DNA of 64,000 nucleotides from Algibacillus agarilyticus (GTDB taxonomy: Bacteria; Pseudomonadota; Gammaproteobacteria; Enterobacterales; Alteromonadaceae). A program made the translations under genes and the position numbers. Every line of letters starts with the position of its first letter. The stretch's first letter is position 1. The notes under the pieces are model-generated. The model was not told the origin of the DNA and did no database searches. It worked only from the letters and a program-made list of their open reading frames with translations. Positions 38,781-46,532 of the stretch are shown in pieces. Where the stretch lies: contig NZ_QMED01000023.1 in assembly GCF_003286125.1 (NCBI RefSeq), forward strand, positions 1 through 64,000, given 5' to 3'.

Positions 38781-39515
38781 ATGAGTGAATTAGTTTATTA
38801 CGATTTAAAACGTGCAACCACAATGGCCCCTAGCCTTTCTGTGCAAATTGCCCGTGAATTAGGCCGTCGCATTGTAGCCGGTACATTTGAACCAGATACG
38901 TTAATAGATGATGAAAATGCATTATCAGAGCGTTATCAAGTAAGCCGTGTGGTTATCAGAGATGCCGTTAAAATATTAGTTGGCAAAGGCATGTTAGATG
39001 TTCGACGCGGTATTGGCACCAAAGTACGCCCGCGTAGCCAATGGATTTTATTAGATGATGATGTTTTAGCGTGGCACATTACTGCGTCTCCTAAACCAGA
39101 ATTCCTTAACCAATTGATGGATATTCGCCTGTCTTTTGAGCCAAAAGCTTCTCGCTGGGCAGCAGAACGCGCCACACCAGAAGATTTAAAAGCCATTGAA
39201 AGTGCCATTATCGGTATGGAAGAAGAGAAAGGCAGTGTTGAAAATTTCATCATCGCGGATGCTTTGTTTCATAAAGCCGTTTTACATGCTGCACATAATG
39301 AATTTTTAACCGCAATGGAAGGTGTAATATACTCTGCTCTATTAGTGAGCATTCGTATTACTAACCAAGACCCTCGTGAAAACGCATCATCAATTCCTTA
39401 CCACCGTAAAGTATACGAAGCGATTTTAGCGGGAGATGGCGATTTAGCTGAGTCATTAACCGGTCAATTATTAGGTGATGCTAACGACCGTTTAAAAGAT
39501 AAAGATTTTAAATAG
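38781..39515 (+). CDS. GntR-family regulator with FCD domain (DgoR/UxuR-like)
   Basis: 244 residues. The N-terminal GntR winged helix covers about 18-85 (IVAGTFEPDTLI, ENALSERYQVSRVVIRDAVK, LDVRRGIGTKV); after the linker QWILLDDDVLAWH comes an all-helical FCD ligand domain (ADALFHKAVLHAAHNEF, YHRKVYEAILAGD) with the histidines and aspartate expected for metal-assisted acid-sugar binding. Relatives such as DgoR and UxuR repress sugar-acid catabolism and are released by the substrate. It is divergent from the sulfatase/TonB receptor operon, and the shared region holds three copies of one palindrome, so it most likely controls that operon and itself. The effector may be a galactan-derived sugar acid (inference). 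Confidence 0.88.
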   Translation: MSELVYYDLKRATTMAPSLSVQIARELGRRIVAGTFEPDTLIDDENALSERYQVSRVVIRDAVKILVGKGMLDVRRGIGTKVRPRSQWILLDDDVLAWHITASPKPEFLNQLMDIRLSFEPKASRWAAERATPEDLKAIESAIIGMEEEKGSVENFIIADALFHKAVLHAAHNEFLTAMEGVIYSALLVSIRITNQDPRENASSIPYHRKVYEAILAGDGDLAESLTGQLLGDANDRLKDKDFK

Positions 39516-39574
39516 TTGCATTTGTTAGTTAACTTAGCCGCACGGTTAAGTTAACTGGCTCATCCTTCCTTATG

Positions 39575-39741
39575 TACAGTCTTCTCGCTCAGGTTTTAGG
39601 GATCATTGTCAGCGCTTACTCTCGACTTTGCTTACATGGATGTAAGAACTTAGGTTTCGTCTGGAACTTAAAACCTGTGGCTCCTGCGTCGTTCTAACAC
39701 CTAAATCCATTTAGGCGGCCCCAATCACATAGTAGAGCATA
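39575..39741 (+). repeat. TATAGTC modular element, copy 3 (rearranged)
   Basis: Starts TACAGTCTTCTCGCTCAGG and contains both alternative inner modules: the CTTACAT-GG-ATGTAAG block and the CCTAAAT-CC-ATTTAGG block, then CCCCAATCACATAGTAGAGCAT, where similarity breaks off. A distant GCTTTGATTATA at 39802-39813 resembles the missing right end, so the element may reach the start of the next gene. Confidence 0.7.
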
Positions 39742-39804
39742 CTTATATAATTCGTTTTTTCTACCTTGTTAATCTAAACTCAAGGTTATGAGTTTTTATA
39801 GGCT

Positions 39805-40734
39805 TTGATTATAAAATTGAACCCACGTTATTTATTAAAAATGGTTGGCTGTTTTGTGGTATTACTTGCCAGTTTCACGGCTGCAAGCCAAACACACGAT
39901 ATTGTTATTTCTGTAACGCCACAGGCACATCAAAACTATAAACAACTCATTAATGATAAGCCGTGCATTGACGTTAATCACTATCTACAAAAACCCGTTT
40001 ATCGTGGCAGTTTAGAATTATTAATTATTTGTAAAGCTTTAACATTAGGCGGCATAAAACCTCATTTTATTTTTAAAACCGTGCCAAACTATTCTCGCGC
40101 ATTACTTGAAACCCAAAAAGGTCATGTCGCCATAATGGGAGAAAGTGTATGGTTAAAAAACATCGACACCACTAAACTGTGGCAAACCGCGCCCATTTTT
40201 AAATCAGGTGAATATATTAAGGGTTTTTATACAACCCATTCTCAATTAGCCTTTATTGAATCTCAGATTAAAAAATCACAATTAACCAAAAAGCCCACTT
40301 TGAATGTTATCCAAACACTCACCGTGGCTTCATCCAACAATTGGGTATTTGATTGGCAACTCTTAAACGCGCTCGATTTGACAGTAATCAATGTGCCGAC
40401 AACGCAAAGCATGTGTGAAATGATAAAACACAACCGAGCCAATGTTATTCTGACCGATTTAATGATGAGCGGCTCAAAAGATATTCTTTATCATTGTGCT
40501 GATACCGTGTTTTATCCGGTTAAAGGAGTAAAAATCACATTTAAGCAAACTCGTCATTTTGTCGTATCAAAGCAACATCCAACCAGTGTAGTGGTTCACC
40601 AAGCACTGCAAACAGGCTTAGCACAATTAAGAGCCCAAGGGGATTTAGCCAAGATGTTTTTTCCGGAAACAGCCAATGCGGCTTTAGTTAATAACTGGGA
40701 AGACCTTGGCACTAATTTAGATGTGTTCTTTTAA
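39805..40734 (+). CDS. Periplasmic substrate-binding-like protein
   Basis: 309 residues if started at the TTG at 39805; an ATG at 39841 gives a cleaner signal peptide (MVGCFVVLLASFTAASQ). Neither has a good ribosome-binding site. The mature part follows the plan of extracellular solute-binding proteins family 3 (SBP_bac_3): HDIVISV at the first strand, LLETQKGHVAIMGESVW, a second lobe from TVASSNNWVFDWQLL to ANVILTDLMM, and a closing ALQTGLAQLRAQGDLAKMF helix. No transporter genes adjoin it, so it may sense instead of transport. The left end of the gene abuts a TATAGTC element. Confidence 0.6.
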   Translation: MIIKLNPRYLLKMVGCFVVLLASFTAASQTHDIVISVTPQAHQNYKQLINDKPCIDVNHYLQKPVYRGSLELLIICKALTLGGIKPHFIFKTVPNYSRALLETQKGHVAIMGESVWLKNIDTTKLWQTAPIFKSGEYIKGFYTTHSQLAFIESQIKKSQLTKKPTLNVIQTLTVASSNNWVFDWQLLNALDLTVINVPTTQSMCEMIKHNRANVILTDLMMSGSKDILYHCADTVFYPVKGVKITFKQTRHFVVSKQHPTSVVVHQALQTGLAQLRAQGDLAKMFFPETANAALVNNWEDLGTNLDVFF

Positions 40735-40892
40735 GCAGATTTTAAATTAATAACCCAGTAGCTTAGGGTTAGCTAGAGAGTGTTTATCTTTTGTGTATGC
40801 TTTTAACGTAGAACCACTATGCCATCAAGCCAATGTCGCGATCAAAACGCTTTGGAATTGAACAAAATCTATACGACAAAGATAAACACGCT

Positions 40893-42107
40893 CTAGTCAT
40901 GTGGTAAACCAGACCAAAAACTGGACGATATTTCAGTAATGACATTGGATTCACTGTTAATTAAAATAGCAAAACCAATATCATGTTTGGGTGAATAGCC
41001 AATGTCGGCTCTAAAACCCGCAACCCAACCCGCGTGGTAATGAATGGTTAACCCTTCTAACTGATATATTCGCCAACCATAACCATAATGCGCATCCACT
41101 AAATGATTCCGCCAATACTTTCGCCGTAGGTTACGCTTAGTTTTAATTCTTTTTGTGGTTAATTCACTGATCACTTGGGGTTTCAAGGCATTAGGTTTAT
41201 GACCTAAATTAGCATTCAGCCATTTGGCTAAATCCGTAATACTGGCATTAACCCCAGCGGCGGGTAGTACTTTATAATAATCATGTGAGACCGATATTTT
41301 TTTCCACGCTCGCTCATCTACAACACGTTTACCTTGATCATTAAGCCGAAAGGTTGAATTTTTTTTATCAAAAACATGTGGTTTGGCTGTGTTGGCATTG
41401 CGTTTAAAGGCATCATAGCCCAGTGATGCATTGGTCATATTTAAAGGCGAAAAAATATTTTTCTGCATCAACTCACTGTAATTTAGCGGCTGCTCGCTTT
41501 CGATTGCCTGCTGAATAAAACTGTAAGCAATGTTTTGATAACCATAGCACTCGCCGGGCTGACAAATAGGTGCTAACTTATTAAATCTCGATATTATTTT
41601 ATCCAGCGACCAGTTTTCATGTAATAAATTATCGTATGAATTAGGCATTAAACCAGCGGTATGGCTGAGTAAATGTTGCAGGTTAATTTGGTTTGCCGTG
41701 TTAGGTAATGACAATTTAAAATTAGGGACATAGTCGGTAATAGGCTTGTTCAATATTAACTTATCTTGTTCAGCCAATTGCACCGCCAACGTAGCCGCAA
41801 ACGTTTTAGAAACGGATGCTAATCTAAAAACGGTATGTTGATTAATCGCTTGCTTAGCGGTTAAGGCCTGACTGGTTAAAGCATTATTGGTGAGGTTCGT
41901 ATTTGTTGAATCAGTAACGCCATAAGTCGTTAATTTGATAACCTCGTTACCTTTAACAATAACAAAAGCACCACCCGGAATTTTATACTTTTTTAATAAC
42001 TGAACCGCTTCTTTATCAAACTCATTGATGAAAGCGGTCATGTTTTTATCAGTTGATGTTGCATTAAATGACAGCAAGGTTAATAAAATTAAGCAGGCTT
42101 TTATCAT
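40893..42107 (-). CDS. Serine hydrolase, class C beta-lactamase/D-aminopeptidase family
   Basis: 404 residues from the ATG at 42107, chosen because AGGAG lies five bases upstream; an upstream start at 42125 adds six residues. A signal peptide (MIKACLILLTLLSFNATS) exports it. The penicillin-binding fold is marked by SVSK (SxxK nucleophile motif) in FRLASVSKTFAATLA and by YQN (YxN) in ECYGYQNIAYSF; HYHAGWVAGF near the C-terminus takes the place of KTG, as in esterase-like members. Likely an esterase, peptidase or lactamase-like hydrolase in the periplasm; antibiotic resistance cannot be inferred. Single gene. Confidence 0.83.
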   Translation of the reverse strand: MIKACLILLTLLSFNATSTDKNMTAFINEFDKEAVQLLKKYKIPGGAFVIVKGNEVIKLTTYGVTDSTNTNLTNNALTSQALTAKQAINQHTVFRLASVSKTFAATLAVQLAEQDKLILNKPITDYVPNFKLSLPNTANQINLQHLLSHTAGLMPNSYDNLLHENWSLDKIISRFNKLAPICQPGECYGYQNIAYSFIQQAIESEQPLNYSELMQKNIFSPLNMTNASLGYDAFKRNANTAKPHVFDKKNSTFRLNDQGKRVVDERAWKKISVSHDYYKVLPAAGVNASITDLAKWLNANLGHKPNALKPQVISELTTKRIKTKRNLRRKYWRNHLVDAHYGYGWRIYQLEGLTIHYHAGWVAGFRADIGYSPKHDIGFAILINSESNVITEISSSFWSGLPHD

Positions 42108-42257
42108 CGAATCTCCTGTTGTCACCTTTAAGCAGCGCTAATTAATGGCTATTAATAATGTGAGGGTAAATATAGCGCTACACCACCACACACAAATAAT
42201 CAGCAATGTTATCATTTTACCCGATCAAACCCCACCCAATAAAAAGGCCAGCGCAGT

Positions 42258-42433
42258 TATAGTCTTCTCGCTCAGGTTTTATGGTTCATTGTCAGCGCTT
42301 ACTCTCGACTTTGGCTCCTGCGTCGTTCTAACACCTAAATCCATTTAGGCGGCCCCAATCACATAGTAGAGCATATGCTCATGGCGTCTCGAAGCTTGAC
42401 GGCTTCCCCTAAAACCCGATCGCTTTGACTATA
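42258..42433 (+). repeat. TATAGTC modular element, copy 4
   Basis: 176 bp with both termini intact. In place of the CTTACAT module it carries GGCTCCTGCGTCGTTCTAAC and the hairpin CCTAAAT-CC-ATTTAGG, inserted at a different point, followed by the common GAGCATATGCTC part. Confidence 0.85.
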
Positions 42434-42524
42434 TTTAACACTACGCCAGCCGTATTTTGCTTTTTGCTTGTACGTTTATTTTCGCTTTTTAGTCTCGTGT
42501 AAAAAGCGCAACAATCGCTTGCAA

Positions 42525-43637
42525 CTAATACGCATTCACTTTTGCTAACTGCTCATCAGCCTCAGCATTTAAAATCGCATCATTGCATTGTGATAATAAT
42601 TCAGATTTAGTTTCGGTTGTTACATTGGTAAAAGACGAAATCAAGGTATTTTTACGCTCAACCAAAACTTGAGCAAAACGGCCTGACAACACGGTTTTTT
42701 CTTCATGGGTTAAAATCGCATTATTGTTGATTACTTCGGCACCGGCTTTAATATAATCTTGCTTAACGTGAGTATACTTCGAAAAAACGGCTTCCATCTT
42801 TTTCGTAAAATCACTATCAAGTGCAGGACAATGTGTTAAAAACACATCAAATAAATCAGATTTAGAATAAACATCAATTGCTTTTAACTGAATATTGTTT
42901 TCAGCCATCGCGTGCCATTCAGTTTTAGATTCTTCATCGGTCGCTATAAGCACTTTAACCATCATATTGCCTTTGCTCTTTAGTATGATGTCTGATTCTT
43001 GTTGAATAAATTGGGTTAAAAACGCTGATTTAGGTTGATTAACGGCAACTAAATCACTTTTATTCTGACTCTTAAATAAAGCCACTAAATCAAAACGCTG
43101 TAATGATTTAGCATAATCAGCGGGGCTTAAATCATCAATCATAAAATCGGCTGCAACACCTTGATTGTATAAATAAGCAATCAATTCATATTTTGCGTCA
43201 TTCATTAATGCTATATACAATAAATTTTCACCATCCTCGTTTACTTCATTTAAATCTGCACCGCGGGCAGCTAGTTTAGCAATGACCTCATTATTAAGTT
43301 CATTTTGGATCGCAAGCTCTAATAACCCCGCCGCGTTAGCCCATTCATCAGGTGCATCAAGTAGCGCAAGTATAACGGGGCTTTCTGTCGCATAAATAGC
43401 CAATTCAAAAGCATTATTATAGCCATCGTCCGCAACGGGTAAATTGACATCGGCACCCGCTGTTATTAACGCGACAACAAGTTCGGTGTCGCCGGCATAA
43501 ATCGCATTATGTAAACTCGTGTAACCCTCTTTAGTTCTGTAATTAACATCGGCACCGTTAGCGATTAAAGAACTAACATCGCGAGCGTCTAACGATTCTA
43601 ATTGAGAATGTTCAGCAATCGCTTTTTCTCCATACAT
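42525..43637 (-). CDS. Ankyrin-repeat protein, possibly the 3' part of a split gene
   Basis: 370 residues. Ankyrin repeats fill about residues 20-190 (ANGADVNYRTKEGYTSLHNA, ITAGADVNLPVADDGYNNA, AARGADLNEVNEDGENLLYIA, and a degenerate fourth), followed by a helical region of unknown type. The ATG has no ribosome-binding site. Immediately upstream the same frame encodes WIFIGLIAFVGTAKIPL, a membrane-type segment, without any ATG, GTG or TTG before an in-frame stop. The preceding gene ends 32 bases earlier in the frame one step away. The two may be one membrane-anchored ankyrin protein broken by a single-base indel near 43689. Confidence 0.65.
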   Translation of the reverse strand: MYGEKAIAEHSQLESLDARDVSSLIANGADVNYRTKEGYTSLHNAIYAGDTELVVALITAGADVNLPVADDGYNNAFELAIYATESPVILALLDAPDEWANAAGLLELAIQNELNNEVIAKLAARGADLNEVNEDGENLLYIALMNDAKYELIAYLYNQGVAADFMIDDLSPADYAKSLQRFDLVALFKSQNKSDLVAVNQPKSAFLTQFIQQESDIILKSKGNMMVKVLIATDEESKTEWHAMAENNIQLKAIDVYSKSDLFDVFLTHCPALDSDFTKKMEAVFSKYTHVKQDYIKAGAEVINNNAILTHEEKTVLSGRFAQVLVERKNTLISSFTNVTTETKSELLSQCNDAILNAEADEQLAKVNAY

Positions 43638-43669
43638 AAGCGGTATTTTAGCCGTGCCAACAAACGCAA

Positions 43670-44275
43670 TTAAGCCAATAAATATCCACCCGCTGTTTTA
43701 ACCCCAGAAACGAATTTACGTCCATAACGGCCTTTTAACGATAATTTAGTCACCACAGGTGGATTAGTTGCGCGTTTATAAAGCCCATATAAACTAAGTA
43801 GAGCCCATAAACCACATACAATGATTGTCACCCAACGCAAACGATCAATATATAAACTACCTAACCCGATTGCGCACAACAAACTAAGTACCGGCGAAAT
43901 ACTAGCCGATAAAGCCGATTGCTTAGCCACGGTTAAGCTTAATTGAGGAAACTCACGAGCAGTCATCAATTGTAAACACGCGTTTTTTTGCTCAAGCGTT
44001 TCAAAATCAAGAGTGAAATCTTCAGTGCCTTTTTTAGCCAAATACTGCAGATCAATACTGGTATCCGTGTTTTTACTCGTGAGGTTTTGTAATTTATCAA
44101 AAGGAATAATTTGAATGTCTTCAGTGCCTAACACTTCTATTGGAGCAACATCGGCTGTGAGCTGTGTAAATACATTGTCGTAAGCTTGTTTATCACATGA
44201 GCCCACTAAAATATTATTTTGTTGCAACACCACAACGTTGTTTGATTCTGAATTACGATCTAACCAAAAGTTCAT
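43670..44275 (-). CDS. Membrane protein of unknown family, possibly the 5' part of a split gene
   Basis: 201 residues with GGAT nine bases before the ATG. The N-terminal 130 residues are soluble and beta-rich, without signal peptide. Two membrane segments follow (ISPVLSLLCAIGLGSLYI and WVTIIVCGLWALLSLYGLY) and a short basic tail ending GGYLLA. The 2-TM unit (ILSLLCAIGLGSLYIDR) recalls the TM2/DUF-type small membrane domains. It is directly followed by the ankyrin gene. A one-base insertion in the GGG at 43689-43691 would fuse the frames and add a third membrane segment. Confidence 0.55.
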   Translation of the reverse strand: MNFWLDRNSESNNVVVLQQNNILVGSCDKQAYDNVFTQLTADVAPIEVLGTEDIQIIPFDKLQNLTSKNTDTSIDLQYLAKKGTEDFTLDFETLEQKNACLQLMTAREFPQLSLTVAKQSALSASISPVLSLLCAIGLGSLYIDRLRWVTIIVCGLWALLSLYGLYKRATNPPVVTKLSLKGRYGRKFVSGVKTAGGYLLA

Positions 44276-44867
44276 TTTTTATCCTTACCCTTATTAACAC
44301 CTGACTAACACTGACGTGTGAGTTAGGCGATTTCCAACGAATCGGAATGTCCCTATGCCCTATGCATAACTAACTGCTTTTTTAATAACCTATAGTCTTC
44401 TCGCTCAGGTTTTATGGTTCATTGTCAGCGCTTACTCGCCCCAATCACATAATAGAGCATATGCTCATGGGGTCTCGAAGCTTGAAGGCTTCCCCTAAAA
44501 CCCGATCGCTTTGACTATATTTAATAAAATACAGACCAAATAATATAATCTCTATTTAGGGTAGGTATTAAACCAGTTCAATATACTATAGGCTAGTTAT
44601 ATTTTTTAGGGGAAATTTTAAAATTTGGTTAAATATATAAAGCGAAACCCAATAAACTAAATTTTGATCGTTAATAAAGTCTCATTGATCAATAACTATT
44701 ATCCATTAAGCCAAGTGAGTGAATCCCCTCAGCGCACAAAACATACCATCTTTACACTTGTAATACATTTAATATCATTTATATTACAGCTTATTCAATT
44801 TTTTAACGCTTTTGTTATCTGACTTATCGAATGACATCGATCGTAACCAAAGCAAACAACTCACTTC
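44276..44867. other. Divergent intergenic region with repeat
   Basis: About 590 bp between the leftward membrane-protein gene and the rightward Sel1 gene. It contains the TATAGTC element at 44391-44519; the remainder is AT-rich promoter-type sequence. Confidence 0.45.
44391..44519 (+). repeat. TATAGTC modular element, copy 5 (minimal form)
   Basis: 129 bp: left end, the CCCCA...GAGCATATGCTC...TGGGG block and right end only. Both alternative hairpin modules are absent, so this looks like the core from which the longer copies differ by insertions. Confidence 0.85.
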
Positions 44868-44879
44868 ATGGAGAATAAT

Positions 44880-46364
44880 GTGTATAAAGGTTACTTGTTA
44901 CTTTTAACAATTTTGTTGAGCTTTTCGTTTTCAGCCAATGCCAATTTTAACGAAGCCAATAAAGCCCTAAATGAAAAGGATTTTGAACATGCCAAAATGT
45001 TGTTTTTACAAAAAGCGGTCATGGGTAATGCCCAAGCGCAATTCAACTTAGCAGCACTTTATAGTGATCCTCAATCAGGCCTAGCTAACCCTAAAGCGGC
45101 TTTTGCCTGGTTATTTTTAGCATCTGAATATCAATACCCAAAAGCCGAAGCATTTGCGGCTAATATCTTTAACCAGTTAAGCCCAACAGAACAAAAACAA
45201 ACAAAAACATATACGGAAAAATTAGTGCAACGTTATGGTAAACAAGCGCTTGAGCAATCAATTTACCCCACGCTGGCAGATACCAGTGTGCAAGTTGTCG
45301 CCACCCACCCTTTTAAACCCGCTAAATTAATTCAACATACTAATCTAGATCTAAATGATGAAGTGCAATTTAAACGTCAACGTCGAGTAGCAGAACATAA
45401 CAATGCAATTGATCGTCAGCACGAGCGTATGCAAAATATGTTAACCGGTTACCGAGTCGGTTCTGAAGATAATCTATTTAAATTACGTAAGCAGCCTGAA
45501 CCGGGCTATTTTGTGATTAAACATGATATTGATGAAAACGGCAGAGTCCGCTCACCTGAATTATTATTTGCTTGGCCAGAGGCCGTGTATGACGAGATCA
45601 TTTTAAAAACGATACAAGATTCGATTTATGAACCCGCGATGAACAAAAAGACGCCTGTGAATCAACATAATGTGATTTCATATTTACGTTTTGGTTACCA
45701 CGGTAAAAGCAGTTTGCAAATGGGTTTTCCGAGTTATGTTGAACACTTTAAAAGTTTAACCCGTAATCAAACCACCTTTAGCCAGCAATACCAATATGCG
45801 CAATTTTTACGGGCATTTGGTGATTATGTTGTTCCCAAAAATCATCCCCATTTTAGTGACGTTTTATTAAATTTAAGTCAAAAAGCTTATGCACCGGCAC
45901 AACTCGCCTTAGCTCAGTATCAAATTTATGAAAACAATAACGCAGCAGCGGGCTTACCGTGGTTAATAGCGGCCGCTAAAAATGGTAATATAACCGCTCA
46001 ATATCAATTAGGTAAATTAGCGTTAAATTCGCCTAACCAACAAATCACACCCGACTTAAATAAAGCCAGTTATTGGTTAAGCCAAGCGGCCGAACACGGG
46101 CATTATCAAGCACAAGAAAACCTGCTCGAGTTTGCGTTTACCCATTTAGAACCAACAGACTTAGATCCTGTGTTTATATCAACAGCTGATACTTGGTTGC
46201 AAAATATTATCCAAAATTCACAAGATTCTGCTTACACCGTTTATTTACAAGCCAAGTTGATGCAGTTGCAAGGTTATCCATCTAAAGCGAAACGTTATTT
46301 TAATGAAGCCATAAAGCAAGCTAAAGCCGTTAATTGGGCCGTAGAAAACTGGAAATTAGACTAA
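44880..46364 (+). CDS. Sel1/TPR-repeat exported protein with TonB C-terminal-like domain
   Basis: About 494 residues from a GTG at 44880 preceded by GGAG at six bases; an ATG at 44868 adds four residues but has no ribosome-binding site. A signal peptide ends at ANA. Sel1-like helical repeats appear twice, near 25-85 (AVMGNAQAQFNLAALYSD) and in the C-terminal third (AAKNGNITAQYQLGKLA, AAEHGHYQAQENLLEFA). Between them, ENGRVRSPELLFAWPEAVYD with a following SIYEPAMNKKTPV resembles the TonB C-terminal fold. It may be a periplasmic scaffold contacting a TonB-type partner. Function unknown. Followed by a good terminator. Confidence 0.7.
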   Translation: MYKGYLLLLTILLSFSFSANANFNEANKALNEKDFEHAKMLFLQKAVMGNAQAQFNLAALYSDPQSGLANPKAAFAWLFLASEYQYPKAEAFAANIFNQLSPTEQKQTKTYTEKLVQRYGKQALEQSIYPTLADTSVQVVATHPFKPAKLIQHTNLDLNDEVQFKRQRRVAEHNNAIDRQHERMQNMLTGYRVGSEDNLFKLRKQPEPGYFVIKHDIDENGRVRSPELLFAWPEAVYDEIILKTIQDSIYEPAMNKKTPVNQHNVISYLRFGYHGKSSLQMGFPSYVEHFKSLTRNQTTFSQQYQYAQFLRAFGDYVVPKNHPHFSDVLLNLSQKAYAPAQLALAQYQIYENNNAAAGLPWLIAAAKNGNITAQYQLGKLALNSPNQQITPDLNKASYWLSQAAEHGHYQAQENLLEFAFTHLEPTDLDPVFISTADTWLQNIIQNSQDSAYTVYLQAKLMQLQGYPSKAKRYFNEAIKQAKAVNWAVENWKLD

Positions 46365-46408
46365 AAAAGGCTGATTTTAAAAAATTTTAATGAATTCACA
46401 TAGCAAAT

Positions 46409-46446
46409 AAAGTAACAGAGCCTACTGCTCTACTCTGTTACTTTTT
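46409..46446 (+). terminator. Rho-independent terminator of the Sel1 gene
   Basis: AAAGTAACAGAG / CTCTGTTACTTT with a 12-base loop and a T5 tract. Confidence 0.85.
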
Positions 46447-46532
46447 CATGGGTTAAGCGGCTCGCTTAATCCACATTTGCGGGGCTTTAATTTATACGTA
46501 CAAGCGGATATAGCATGTTATGACAGCACGCA

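Noticed and set aside
43680-43700. Programmed -1 frameshift between the membrane and ankyrin frames
   Set aside because: No slippery heptamer in the overlap; a simple indel fits better.
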